Shown here: positions 33,697 to 45,055 of the stretch, piece after piece
Layout of the letters: every line of letters begins with the position of its first letter
How positions within the stretch are numbered: the first letter of the stretch is position 1
From: Salticus scenicus
Taxonomy: Eukaryota > Arthropoda > Arachnida > Araneae > Salticidae
Length of the DNA: 64,000 bases
Direction: 5' to 3'
NCBI GenBank assembly: GCA_963930645.1
Contig: OZ005648.1
Location: forward strand, 244,567,436 to 244,631,435
Notes under the pieces: model-generated
What the model was told of the DNA's origin: nothing
Seen by the model: the letters and a program-made list of their open reading frames with translations, nothing else
The model's database searches: none
Program-made: the position numbers and the translations under genes

Positions 33697-36600
33697 ATGA
33701 GTCAAGTTATGGAACCGTCAGATAAGAAAATGTTTAGTGTTTTCAGATGTTCTACATGTAATAAGGAATTTTCGCGAAAATAGGACTTGTGTCGTCATGA
33801 AAAGATACATTTAGATGAAAAGTTATACAGTTGTGATACGTGCGGAAAGACATTTGGAGTGAAATCAAGCTTAATTCGTCATACGCTGATTCATAATCGT
33901 AAAAATCAATCTTCATCTGCTGAAACGAATGATAAGAGAGTGTCAGAAAATTTTTATTGCGCTTCTTGTAATAAGGAATTTTCACAGAAATGGTTACTGA
34001 ATCGACATATGTTAATACATCGCAGTAAAGATGAAGTAACACCGATAAAGTGTCAGCATTGTGAGCAAGTATTTACGCGCGAGGACAACTTGCAGAGGCA
34101 CTTAAAATTTCATCAAAGTTTTCGATATTCATGCAGTGAATGTGATAAAATGTTTGATATGAAAGCAGAATTAACATGCCATAAGCGACAAGAGCATGAA
34201 CTTGTTACTGGAAAACGGAAGATAGCTGCACCTGTCGTAAAATCTAAAAGAGTTAAAAAACAGATTAACACTTCAAATGCGTTTAATACAGAGCTTTTTT
34301 ATCCAAACGAAAGCAATGAATGTGATATGGAAGTATTTCAAACCTATATACAGGGTGCATTATATGAAAAACTTTTGAATGAGATACGTGAAAAAAATGC
34401 TTTGAAGTGGTATATGGTCATGAAAGTGAGCTTGGAGCGTAAAAGAGGTAATGACGAAATGGAAGAAATTCAAACTTTTTTTAGAAGTTGTTGTTTTACT
34501 GACCTTTTAGATAATACTATTGAACATCATATTCGTGAAGGATATGTAAAGATTAATAAGTCCCTAGATGAATTTATCCAAAGAGGATCTGGATGGATTT
34601 TTAAGAAAATTCATTATCTGGAACTAAAAATGGCCAAATACCATCCGTTAGCTGCTAGTAGCTATATTAAACTACCACAGAAACTTGCTTTGAAAAAGGC
34701 TGTGCTAAATATCAAAAACGAAGATCAAAAATGCCTTGTTTGGTGTTTGATCGCGCATAAACTGAATATAGATCGTAGTGAGAATCCACAACGTGTATCA
34801 CACTACCTGCCGTATGAAAATACCATTAAACTAGGTAATGTAACATGTCCCGTGCCATTAACAAAGATACCCCTTATTGAAAAATTAAATGATCTACGGA
34901 TCAATGTCTTTGGCTTTGAAGACAATGAAGTGTGCCCACTCTATATTTCGCCAAAAAATGATTGTGATGTTATCAACTTATTATTAATTTCTGATGAAGA
35001 AAGGCAACATTATTGCCTGATTCGAAACTTTTCGCGTCTGCTTGGTGATTTAACCCGACAATGTCTAAAAGCCCATTACTGTTTCAGATGTCTACACCGA
35101 TTTACCAGAGAGGATTTATTGAAAACCCACAATCAGTACTGTCAAGAACATGAAGTGCAAGTTGTTAAAATGCCCTCTGAGGAAAATAGCATTTTAAAAT
35201 TTACAGGTACGCACTTGCAACATCCTGTCGCTTACTGTATTTATGCAGATTTCGAAAGCCTTCTTGTTCCTGTTACTTCGGCTTCACCCTCATCTGATAA
35301 TTCGCATAGTGAAAAAATTGCCTATCATGTGCCTTGTGGATATGCATATGTTATTATCGGGCCAGATGGGCGATTCAAGTATATAGAGGAGAAGACGCTG
35401 TGGAACACTTTTTAGAAAAGATGATGACTGAAAAGGAAGAACTCACCAAGATTTTATCACAAATCAAGCCTATAGTCTTAACGGAAGCACAGGAAAAGGA
35501 GTTTCAAGAAGCTGAAGTATGTTATATATGCCATAAACAGTTAGCTGAGGATCGTCGAAGAGATCATTGTCACATTTCCGGAGAATTTAGGGGTGCAGCC
35601 CATAACGCCTGCAACTTGAATTTCAAATTATCTAAAAAAATACCGATTATCTTTCATAATTTAAAAAACTATGATGGGCATCACATCATGACGAAACTAG
35701 GCAAGTATACCAATCATCAGATAGAGGTTATTGCTACAAGTTTGGAAAACTATATTACATTCAGATTGAAGAAACCTAAGGATCCTGTACAATTAGTCTT
35801 TTTAGACAGCTTTCAATTCCTACCTACATCGCTAGAAAAACTAGTAAAAAATCTTGATTCATCCCAGTTTAATATTTTGAAAGAGAATTTCCCAGCTTAT
35901 ACACCCCTGAATATGCTAACGAGGAAAGGAGTCTATCCATATGAATACTTTACTTCTTTTGATAAGTTTGAAGAAACCGAACTACCTCCAGCATGCGCCT
36001 TTTATAATACATTGAATGATGAAATTATCGATGATGATGATTATCAACATGCCAAAACTATTTGGAACACGTTTAATATGAAGACATTGGGTGATTATCA
36101 TAATTTATATGTAAAAACTGATGTTTTGTTACTCGCGGATGTATTTCAAAATTTTAGAACTTTATGTCAGCAATACTACGAAATTGATTGCGCGCATCTT
36201 TTTACAACTCCAGGACTTGCATGGCAAGCGTGCCTGAAAATGACTGAAACACCATTAGAGCTCTTAACAGATATTAACATGTTGCTGCTTATAGAAAAAG
36301 GGATACGAGGTGGTATTAGCATGATTAGTCGAAGATTGGCTAGAGCAAATAATCCCTATATGAACGACTATAACCCGAATGAGCCTAATAGTTATATCAT
36401 GTAGTGGGACGCGAACAACCTTTACGGTTGGGCTATGTCCCAGTATCTACCTTATGGCAACTTTGAATGGGTTGATATACATAATATTAATGAAGAATGG
36501 ATTTTATCCCTTGACGATGAATCAGATATAGGGTATATATTTGAAATTGATCTGCATTATCCTAACCACCATCATACATTACATAACGATTATCCGCTTG

Positions 36601-37661
36601 CCCCTGAAAGATTAACCTTGAATGAAGAAATGCTATCACCTTATGCTAAAAGTATGCTGCAAAACAGAAAATATGTTGGTACATCCAAGTTAATACCTAA
36701 CTTATGTAATAAAAAGAATTATGTTGTGCACTATAGAAATTTAAAACTTTATCTGCAACTGGGATTAAAAGTTACAGCAGTGCATAAAGCCATTCAATTT
36801 AAACAAGCACCATGGTTGAAAAAGTATATACTATTTAACACCAATAAAAGGAAAGAAGCAACATCATCCTTTGAAAAGGACTTTTTTAAACTTCTTAATA
36901 ATAGTGTATACGGCAAGACTATGGAAAACTTGCGAAAAAGACGTAATATAGAACTTTGTAATAATACCTCTAAGAGAGCATTAAAATTGATAGCATCACC
37001 TACTTTTAAATCGTTTAAAACGTACGATGAAGATTTAACCGCTGTAGAAAGACTTAAAACAAGCATTCTGATGAACCGACCTATTTACGTTGGGTTTACA
37101 ATACTCGAATTATCAAAACTCCTAATGTATAATTTTCATTATAATTATATAAAACCAATGTATAACAACCATGCTGTACTGTTATTTACAGATACAGACT
37201 CGCTTACATACCATATTACTACCGATGATATATATAAAGATATGAAAAATTATTCATCTGAATTTGACTTTTCTGACTATCCCAAAACTCACCCGCTTTA
37301 TTCCGATGATAATAAAAAAGTTATAGGGAAATTTAAAGATGAATTGAGTGGTGAAATAGCATTGGAATTTGTAGGACTGAAGGCAAAAATGTACTCTATC
37401 AAATCAAGTAAAAGTGAAAAAAAGAGAGCTAAAGGTGTGTCAACCAGGGTTGTTAGACATAAAATTAGTCATGAAGACTATTTACAGTGCTTACTGCAAC
37501 AGAAAACAAGCATAGAAAAACAATTAAAAATAGGCCAAGAAAAACATAAACTATATACAATCTGTCAAAATAAAATCAGTCTCAGTCCGTTTGATGACAA
37601 ACGATACATTGCTGAAGATGGAATAACAAGTTTAGCATATGGACATTGCGAAATTGATTAA
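33697..37661 (+). pseudogene. Right PolB copy: protein-primed DNA polymerase with five zinc fingers (pseudogene)
   Basis: The gene would encode about 1,320 residues. Five C2H2 fingers lie at about residues 18-38, 46-66, 88-108, 119-139 and 146-167. A C2HC-like finger (CFRCLHRF) precedes exo I (YADFESL, near 35247). A Zn-binding, endonuclease VII-like insert follows (CYICHK ... RDHCHISGEFRGAAHNACN, about 35519-35615). Then come exo II (NLKNYDGHH, ~35660), exo III (YVKTDVLLLAD), polymerase motif A (DANNLYGWAM, ~36408), motif B (NNSVYGKT, ~36898) and motif C (FTDTDSL, ~37188). The catalytic aspartates are present. Defects are TAG at codon 29 (33781-33783) in finger 1, a frame change near 35385-35400 shared with the other arm, and TAG at 36402-36404 two codons before motif A. 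The C-terminus, cut in the left copy, is intact here. Confidence 0.9.
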
Positions 37662-37743
37662 GATTTAATATTGAAAACTTAATTATATTGAATGAAATTA
37701 TGATGTAACTTATTAGATGTAAAATACTTGTAAATATCGTTGT

Positions 37744-37749
37744 AATAAA
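37744..37749 (+). terminator. Poly(A) signal of the right PolB copy
   Basis: AATAAA 83 bases after the stop codon at 37661. Confidence 0.5.
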
Positions 37750-38162
37750 GGTTTTTTTATTAACTGTAAACTGTGTCTGTTTTATTTCAAAGTCATCATT
37801 TTTTAGAATGTGTGTGAATTATTTTGAAATATCATAAAAAGAAAAGGGGAAATTGATTTATGAAAATTTTAACGGAAAAAAAATATATTAGAAAAAGTAC
37901 TTGTATGACTCAATTCAAATATTACAAACTTTATAACTGATTATAAGTTTTTTAAAATTATTTTTAAATACTATAATATGATGCAATACCAAAAATTGCT
38001 GTGATATATACTATAGAAGGTTACTTTCAAGCTTGTATCTGTCGAAATGGTAGTAGTGAATGGGAATGTTGCGTTCCATTAGCATATTCCCCTAACGCAT
38101 CAACACAACAACGCAACCCACCTCACCACCTCTTGTTGCAGAACATACATTCTCTCACTACT

Positions 38163-38168
38163 TATACT
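38163..38168. other. Target-site duplication, right copy (TATACT)
   Basis: Matches 13690-13695, directly after the terminal CTCACTACT of the element. Confidence 0.85.
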
Positions 38169-38252
38169 TCAGTAGTTTGTTAGATAGTAGGTCATCTGCT
38201 TTTTTAAGACAGTCTTAAATTATTGCTTTCTAAAAGTAAATTATAACATTCA

Positions 38253-38288
<36 letters not shown>

Positions 38289-39017
38289 GTGTTACCTGCA
38301 CTAATTAAAGAATAATAGTTATTTTTTCAATTCCTACTATTAATTCACACTCTCCCTATATCTTGTACAAATCTTGCAATCGATTTTTAACTAACTTCCC
38401 GACTAGTAACAACCAAATGACAACGCAATATTTCGAAATCCAATTTTCGAATTTTCGAATAGTTTTCTTATAATTAATTAAAATATGAAAAAAAAATTTC
38501 TTTAAAAACGAAACTGCCGTTTTCTTAAAATATCTTCAGTACAAATTTAAATTTATTGCATTTCTTTCTGTTTTTTTTTTAAATCTATTACACAGTTTAT
38601 TTTATTTTACTTTGCTTAAAAAAAAAAAAAAAAAAAAAAAAACTGTTTGAGTTAAAGGTCTTTTTGCAACGCATTGGCGCATATGTTATACACAACTGAA
38701 CTCTACTGCTATTTGACAATATCATAATATAAAATTAGAAATTCTAACTTCTAAACTTTCATTAAAATATTTATTTTAATTTATAATTGTTGCCAAGAAA
38801 ATTAAACTTTAAATTTTACATTTACTTTTTAAGATAGCACGCGATCGTGTTTTATATAAAAATCAAATCATTAAATTCATATTTTTATTTATTTTTATTT
38901 CATATTATTGCACGCGCACTATTTATTTCCTAATTCAAAATTATTAAAAAAAACTTTTTCGATATCTCTTGTAACGCTACTGATTATTATTAATTTTCTT
39001 TTCTTTTTCTTTCAAAA
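38169..39017. other. AT-rich flank with poly-A tracts
   Basis: A-runs at about 38256-38285 and 38619-38641. A fragment near 38375-38410 resembles one end of the ~145-bp satellite unit at 21180-22040, inverted. No gene. Confidence 0.5.
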
Positions 39018-39255
39018 AAAAAAAAAAAAAAGATTTTGATGAAAAGCAGAATTTAGTTTAGGACGGAGGGCTCTTATTTTTTTTTTCTTCCCAATTATAA
39101 CATCGCTTTCAAATTATTCAATTATATTTTCGATAAATTTTAGATTTCGATAAATGTCCAACTATCGAAAAATGATTTCGACAAATGTCCAACTATCGAA
39201 AACGACAACGCAAAAATCCCTGTCTAAGACTAATAGGCCCTCAGTCCTAATAATA
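39018..39255 (+). repeat. Dispersed repeat family C, copy 1
   Basis: It matches 46440-46650 in the same orientation: AAAAGATTTTGATGAAA, TAACATCGCTTTCAAATTATT, TTTCGACAAATGTCCAACT, GACAACGCAAAAATCCC, and GACTAATAGGCCCTCAGTCC. This copy has a local duplication of the ATGTCCAACTATCGAAA block (39155-39200). It ends in AATA/AAAT repeats, as SINE tails often do. Confidence 0.75.
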
Positions 39256-39831
39256 ATAAATAAATAAATAAATGCCTGTGTGTATATGCGATTGTTTTTC
39301 GACCTTTTACTTCATAAAAAAATGGTAAACTAGATCGAAACAAAATATTTATAGATAAATTTGTACAAAATCTAATTTTGTACGAAGTCCGATTTTTAAT
39401 TTTGCATTTGAGTTGTTTTTTGTCTTGCAAAATCGGGAGAAAAGGAAATATTTGTTAAGAGTAATAAATATTTATATATGCAAAATTAATGTATAAGAAA
39501 CATTTTGTTCATTGCAATTGGTGCAAAAGGGTTACTAATTGGTGGTTTTTTAATTTTATTTGGTGCTGTATTTTTTATAAAATTTGTAAAAAAGAATTTT
39601 ATGGTCAAGAGTGAATATATATCTGTACCCCGGAGGTACAGGACACCATATCACAAAAATGAAATTTTTTTATGAATGATGTTATAGGAAAATTGATTAA
39701 TGACATTTGCCATGAATATCGAAAATGGACATGGTTTTATCTTTTACTGTTATGCTAGTAACGGAGCATAATGCTTAACACCTCTATACAAAACAAACTA
39801 GTATGGTGTGGCCACCACAAGACTTTCTTCT
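39256..39831. other. AT-rich sequence, nothing recognised
   Basis: No gene recognised. A palindromic CCCCGGAGGTACAGG segment near 39628-39645 is the only GC-rich piece. Confidence 0.4.
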
Positions 39832-40418
39832 GCACACACAGGCCAATGAATTAGAAACCTTTAAATTAATATTTTATTGGAACTTCTTTTGCACGTTGGA
39901 CCTCCTTTTGCATGAATAACAGCCAGTATTCGTATGGGCAGGCTTCTGGGGTGCATTTATGTCCAGAGTCTACCATACATTGGGTACGCAGATTTTAACA
40001 TACTGTAAATTGTATGGTAGAGGAGATTGTTGACGGATATTCCTTTCCAACATGTCCCAAACGTTTTCTATTGGATTAAGATCCGGGCTTTGCAGCATTT
40101 AGAGAAACTATTAGAAGTCAGACTGATGTTCACTGAACCAATCTCGAACGATTCTGCTACGATGTATGGTTGCATTATCGAGTACAATGTATCCGTTATC
40201 TTCGGAGTATAAAAGGTAACATTGAGGGATGCTCTTAATCTATCAGTATGTTCATGTTCATGGTGTTGCATGGCTTCCTCAAGTAACACCAGGGGACGGC
40301 TTCCATACAAGCAGAACATTCCCCAAAGGTTTATAACTGGTTTTGCATACCTTCGCCGACAGCGAACATTTATATAAAATCTTACAGGTTTCTAATTCAC
40401 TGGCCAGTGTGTGTGTAT
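39832..40418 (-). mobile_element. Internally deleted Tc1/mariner-like element
   Basis: The ends are inverted (left CACACACAGGCCAATGAATT, right its diverged inverse), sharing GAATTAGAAACCT. Transposase remnants lie inside on the minus strand. At 587 bp it is far shorter than a complete element (about 1.3-1.7 kb). TA follows the right end; the left TA is not preserved. Confidence 0.75.
39962..40330 (-). pseudogene. Tc1-type transposase C-terminal fragment (pseudogene)
   Basis: Minus-strand frames read WGMFCLYG-like, DNATIHRSRIVRDWF (second catalytic aspartate, about 40185-40140) and SPDLNPIENVWDMLERNI (third catalytic block, about 40089-40036). The frame shifts between these blocks, and the N-terminal DNA-binding domain and the first aspartate are missing. 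The block order and spacing are those of Tc1-like DD34-type transposases. Confidence 0.82.
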
Positions 40419-40499
40419 AATTTTACACAAAATTCATGTTATACAAATTATTTATTAAATTGTTAAATTATTTTTCATTATAAACGCAGACGATTTTAA

Positions 40500-41175
40500 T
40501 CTGACAGAATTATATATCACTAAGTGCTGAAAGAAAGTCAGTTTTTTTTCCAATGTCAAAAGAAATACGACATTTTTTTTGTACGTTTTTTCGTTAAAAA
40601 TGAAAAAACTTTATTTTAAATTATTATAGAACTATGGTTCAACCATTCGTTTTAAATATAGTGAAGAGATCTTTCGAATGATACCCATATTGAAAATTTA
40701 CATTCCCGGGAGGGGGGGGGGGTTACTTTACATGCTCCCATATACACAAATTTTTTCTCTAGTCTATTACAACTATTAACAATAATTCATATTACTTTTA
40801 CAACCACACGTTAAAAAATAACTCTCATTATGTACATTTATACGAAATTTTGTCCTATACTGCCATGTTAAAAATTTAGAAAAAAGTAGGATCACATCGC
40901 CATTTGTTGAGCGACTGAACCCAAAATCTAATTAGCACCAGTGTATGTCAGGTTCGAACTAAATACCAAGTTTAGTTAAATTTCATTGATTGATTCGTGA
41001 GATACAGCGCCCACGAAATTTGTGATACACGCACATAGACAGACACACTGACAGACGTTTTCTAAAAACAGACAAATAATGTTCAGGACATCTTTAAACG
41101 TGTAAATCCATCGAAAACTGGAGATCGAAAATTTTCACGAATCCAATACTTTCTCTCTCTATTTATATAGAAGAA
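40500..41175 (-). repeat. Dispersed repeat family D, copy 3 (minus)
   Basis: It shares TTTATTTTAAATTAT, ATGGTTCAACCATTCGTTTTA, GATACCCAT, ACGTGTAAAT and AATACTTTCTCTCT with 58740-59345, same orientation. An 11-G run sits near 40711-40722. Confidence 0.65.
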
Positions 41176-42929
41176 AATAAAAATACACATCAAGAGTATG
41201 ATGCTAGGGGCATGCCAATACTAAGCCAATTAAACAGCATAAAGTAAATATATAATTATTGAAAAGTAATAACTGCTAGTTTTCATTATTTTAATCTAAT
41301 TTACATCACGATTCAAATAAATAAATAGCCTGACCGTTATCTCGTTCAAGTTATCGTTAATTTTATACAATCTGGCTAATTAATCTATTTGAATAATTAT
41401 GCAATCAAAACTTCCATTGAACACGAAATTTTGATGCGATTTCAACTTCATGAAATCGTTCAGATTCAAAATAAATTTATAAAGGAAGTACTACTTACTC
41501 TTCATGCAAAACTTTTAGCGGATGAATATTATTAGAAGTGCAAAATATCTTCCGATTTAAGTATATACAAAGAGAAAATAAACACCTGTGTTAACAATTA
41601 TTTAGACTCGTATGTTTATTTAATGATACTTGAAACACATTTCACATGAAGTATGAGTATAAGCATGGCATATATAATATTAAATAAGTAAAGGTGAGTA
41701 ATATTAGAGAGTAATATTAATTCTACTATAATGAAATACTTTCCGCTAAAGTGAAGTTTTTTTTTTTTTTTTGAAAACGGTTTTCCCTCCCTCCTTCCTC
41801 GTCCCCACTTCCCCTTCCTCAACAAATCTATCAACAAAGAATTTAGTAAATTTGCAAGTTTTTTTCAGTTAAAACTTATTTTGTATGTACAATACAAAGT
41901 TGGTCCGGACAAAATTTTCACTACGTTAGTTAGTTGACTATTAGTGATAAACTATCTTTCAATTCTAAATTTCTTTTTTTTTTTCTTTTCTTTTTTTTTT
42001 TTTTTAATTTCTTAGAAATCTCGCTCCAACTGTCGATGGTAGTTCTAACTGTAATTCGTATTTCGGAATCATTGTCGAATCATGTTCTTAGACTGACAAA
42101 GAACAGAATTCGACAAGGATTTTATCACATATTCTATAAAATATATTATCAAATTAAAAAGAAAAGAAAAATTAAACTAACGAATACATTTTTATGACCT
42201 TTTAATTGCAACTTAAATTCTCATACAGTATGTTTTTTAAATTTGTACATCCTCCCTCTTCCCACATGTATCTTTTTCTAATTGCAACTCTATGATCATA
42301 TATTATTCGTTCTTTAATGGTAATACAGATCTGCAATGGCTTGTTACGACTTTCCCGGTTCGGTTTCTTTTCATCTTTCAAAATAAAGGCAGTTTGTCGC
42401 CTTGTGTGCATTCTTTGTCTTATAACATGGTAAGTTAATTTTTCTTAAAAGTTCCAAGTTCTCATGGTGTATCCCGGCGTCTAGTGAGGGCCGTTTGAAT
42501 TATAATTATATGGTAACCTTTTCACAAATTGTATGTGTTTATATGTAACATGATTACAACCATTTTTTTTTTCTCTACTATTTTGAATTTGGCTTCTATT
42601 AGAGCTTTGGCGATAGTAATGAAATAATCGGGGCGTCACTTCATCAAAAAAATGTAAGCTATCAAGACGTCGTTGTTGGGGCTCCTGGCTCCCCCACCTC
42701 TCCGTACTTTGTAACAACTTTCAAAATTTATTAATTTTTATATTCACGTATATGGTCACCACAGATATTTAATATTTTAAAAAATATTTAAATAAAATAA
42801 GTCTGCAGATTGAATAGTGTCTATTTCTGAAGATTTCCTGAGTTGTTGCATTACTTCGCATGTACTCTCACAAGTTGTGTTTTTTTAAATTGTCTTCAAT
42901 ATATCCGGTCATCAAAAACTATTTCACAC

Positions 42930-43004
<75 letters not shown>

Positions 43005-43652
43005 ATATACAGAGTGTATATATCTCTATGTATTAAAATCTAATAGCTAAACATATTCTAAAGTTTTTTTTTTTTTTTTTTTCTAGAGTCATTTCAGTTA
43101 TAATTACCTTGTAAATTGTTAGTAAAAGAATTATTATTTCATTAGTGTCTTTAATAATTCCGAGATAATAAGCCATTCTTTTTCATAAAAATCATATTTT
43201 AGAAAGAAAAAAAAACCTTTTCACGAAGGTGAATTATTCGAAAACAATTTTTTAATCATTTCTCAAACTCCAACCACTAAATCTTACCACCATACATGGG
43301 ATTCACGTGTGTGCAAAGAATTGATGAAAGAGGCAGTAGAATCAAACTGACTTTTTCGCTTTGGGAATGGTAGTAGAAACAATTAAATCTCTTTTCTCAA
43401 CCATTTGTTATAGAAAGCTTTATACTTTTCTTTTTATTTAAGAGGAAAGGTCATTTGTTCATATATGATCACTGCACGAACATTAAATGGATGAGAGCAT
43501 AAGATGGATTATGATGACATTAAAACTCTTTTTAAATTTGCAATTTAGGTATTAAAATTGAAGCTGATTTGTAAACTTATTAATTAATAAAGTAAGCATT
43601 CATCGACTATAAATCGAATGGAAAAGTTATAAGGATAAAAACTGGTTATTTT
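41176..43652. other. Intergenic sequence with simple repeats
   Basis: No gene recognised. Contents are a (TA)n microsatellite at about 42934-42991 and T-runs at 41757-41773, 41970-42005 and 43063-43082. Short frames at 41616-41837, 41934-42197, 42202-42411 and 42481-42717 have no recognisable protein features. Confidence 0.45.
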
Positions 43653-43656
43653 TTAA

Positions 43657-43889
43657 CCCCTTGGGTACGGATTTATTTGAGAAAATATTTGCATGTGGAA
43701 CGGATATAATTTTTGATTGCTTGGAGTGGTATGTAAAAGCAGTACATTTTACGTAAGAATTAATTTATTTCTAAAATATTGTTGACATATGTAATATTAA
43801 GATGTCTGCAAGTAATTAGAATTGCAAAATAAAAATAAAAAACAAAAAAAATGAATGATGTATCTCAGACGTCAAATGTACCCAAGGGG
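43657..43889. mobile_element. piggyBac-type MITE, 233 bp (first of two)
   Basis: TTAA flanks both ends (43653-43656 and 43890-43893). The termini are CCCCTTGGGTAC and its exact inverse GTACCCAAGGGG. Duplicated TTAA plus CCC termini is the piggyBac signature. There is no coding capacity. Confidence 0.82.
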
Positions 43890-43893
43890 TTAA

Positions 43894-44353
43894 TTAACCT
43901 TTAAAGTAGAAACAATTGTAATAACTATTTTTGTCTATATTCGATTATTGATAAATACAAAGAAAAACAGTGACATACATTGTTCGTATCTTCTTATTGT
44001 GAAAAAAAAAAATTACATAAATAAATAATACAAGTATCTATTTTGTTTTTCAAGTGTATGATTTTTTTTTTTCTTTTAAATATTTTCTTTTTATTCTGTT
44101 TTTTTATTTTTTTATTAAACTTTATGATTTCTTATATTCTGAATCGATTTTTATATCACGATTTTTTTCCTTTTTTTTAATATAATAAGGGTTTATACTA
44201 ATAAGAGTAAATCACTAGCTTTATTACATTACAATAAACATACTATTTCTCATAATTAAAGAAACAATTTCTTCGTGATATATTTACATCATGACACGAA
44301 CATGCTTCGCTTTCACCTTGCCACTTACGCCCTCATCTAATTCATTTCATTTT
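43894..44353. other. AT-rich sequence, nothing recognised
   Basis: T-rich runs at 44064-44115 and 44160-44185. No gene. Confidence 0.45.
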
Positions 44354-45055
44354 TACTTTCCGAACACTATAGTGAGGAAAGTATTGTAATGATGTCAAAA
44401 ATCCGAATTTGAGATTTTGATGTTTCTATACGTTTCGAGGTCCCCTGAGTCCGTTTTCACTATTTTTACGATGATGTATGTATGTGTGTGTGTATGTGTG
44501 TATGTATATATGTGTGTGTGTGTGTGTGTATGTCTGTGAGTGAACACGCTAGCGTCTAAACGCTTTGTTCGAATAAGCTGAAAGTTGATACGTATATTGT
44601 AAGTCCCCCTAGTACGAACCCTATTGATTTTGGTGAATTTAGCACTTATAGTGTTTTTACAGAAGCACAAAGAAAAACTCTTTATCATTATTTCCTATGG
44701 GGCCAAATTTTTAAAAGTGCGATAGAGTCTAACCGCTTTATTAATCTGAGCAAAAAATGTGTACACATGTTATAGGTCATAGTTGCACGAACTGTATAGA
44801 TTTTGGTGAATTTAGCACTTTCAGTTTTTTTACAAGGCACACAAAGAAATATTCTTCATCATTATGGCCTATGGGACCAAATTTTTAAAAGTGCGATAGC
44901 ATCTAAACGCCTTGTTCAATTGAGCTGAAAATTTATATCGATATTATAAATCACTGTTGCACTAACTATAAGCATTTTGGTGAATCTAGCATTTATAGGT
45001 TTTTACAGGGGCACAACGAAAAATTCTTTATCATTATGATCTATTGACTCAAAGT
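44354..45055 (+). repeat. Dispersed repeat family D, copy 2, with three ~170-bp internal units
   Basis: The start (ACTTTCCGAACACTATAGTG, GGAAAGTATTGTAATG, CGTTTCGAGGTCCCCTGAG) matches family D. A GT/GTAT microsatellite follows (44480-44535). Then come three tandem units near 44548, 44720 and 44893, each with GTCTAAACGC-like, TTTTGGTGAATTTAGCA and AAATTCTTTATCATTATG-like blocks. Confidence 0.7.

Larger units (their letters stand above)
13696..38162. mobile_element. Palindromic Polinton/Maverick-like element carrying two PolB copies
   Basis: The element has exact inverted ends (AGTAGTGAGAGAATG at 13696, its reverse complement ending at 38162), a 6-bp duplication, and 5'-AG termini as described for Polintons. 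Unlike a standard Polinton, inversion extends over the whole length: 30252-38162 (7911 bp) mirrors 13696-30165 minus the 8552 bp added by the nested insertion and its extra duplication copy (leaving 7918 bp). Net length is about 15.9 kb, normal for the family. The only genes are two facing PolB copies. Known Polintons also carry integrase, ATPase, protease and capsid genes; none is recognisable, so it would have needed an integrase supplied in trans. The arms differ by a few substitutions and small indels. Confidence 0.87.

Noticed and set aside
13690..38168. The palindrome as a whole-genome-amplification or assembly fold-back artefact
   Set aside because: Exact TATACT copies outside both ends, private mutations in each arm, a small indel difference, and a transposon with its own 8-bp duplication in one arm only are not expected from an artefact. 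Long-read confirmation would still be needed.
42934..42991. (TA)n runs here and at 58265-58308, and the many A and T homopolymers, as regulatory or origin signals
   Set aside because: Simple microsatellites in AT-rich DNA; nothing supports a function.
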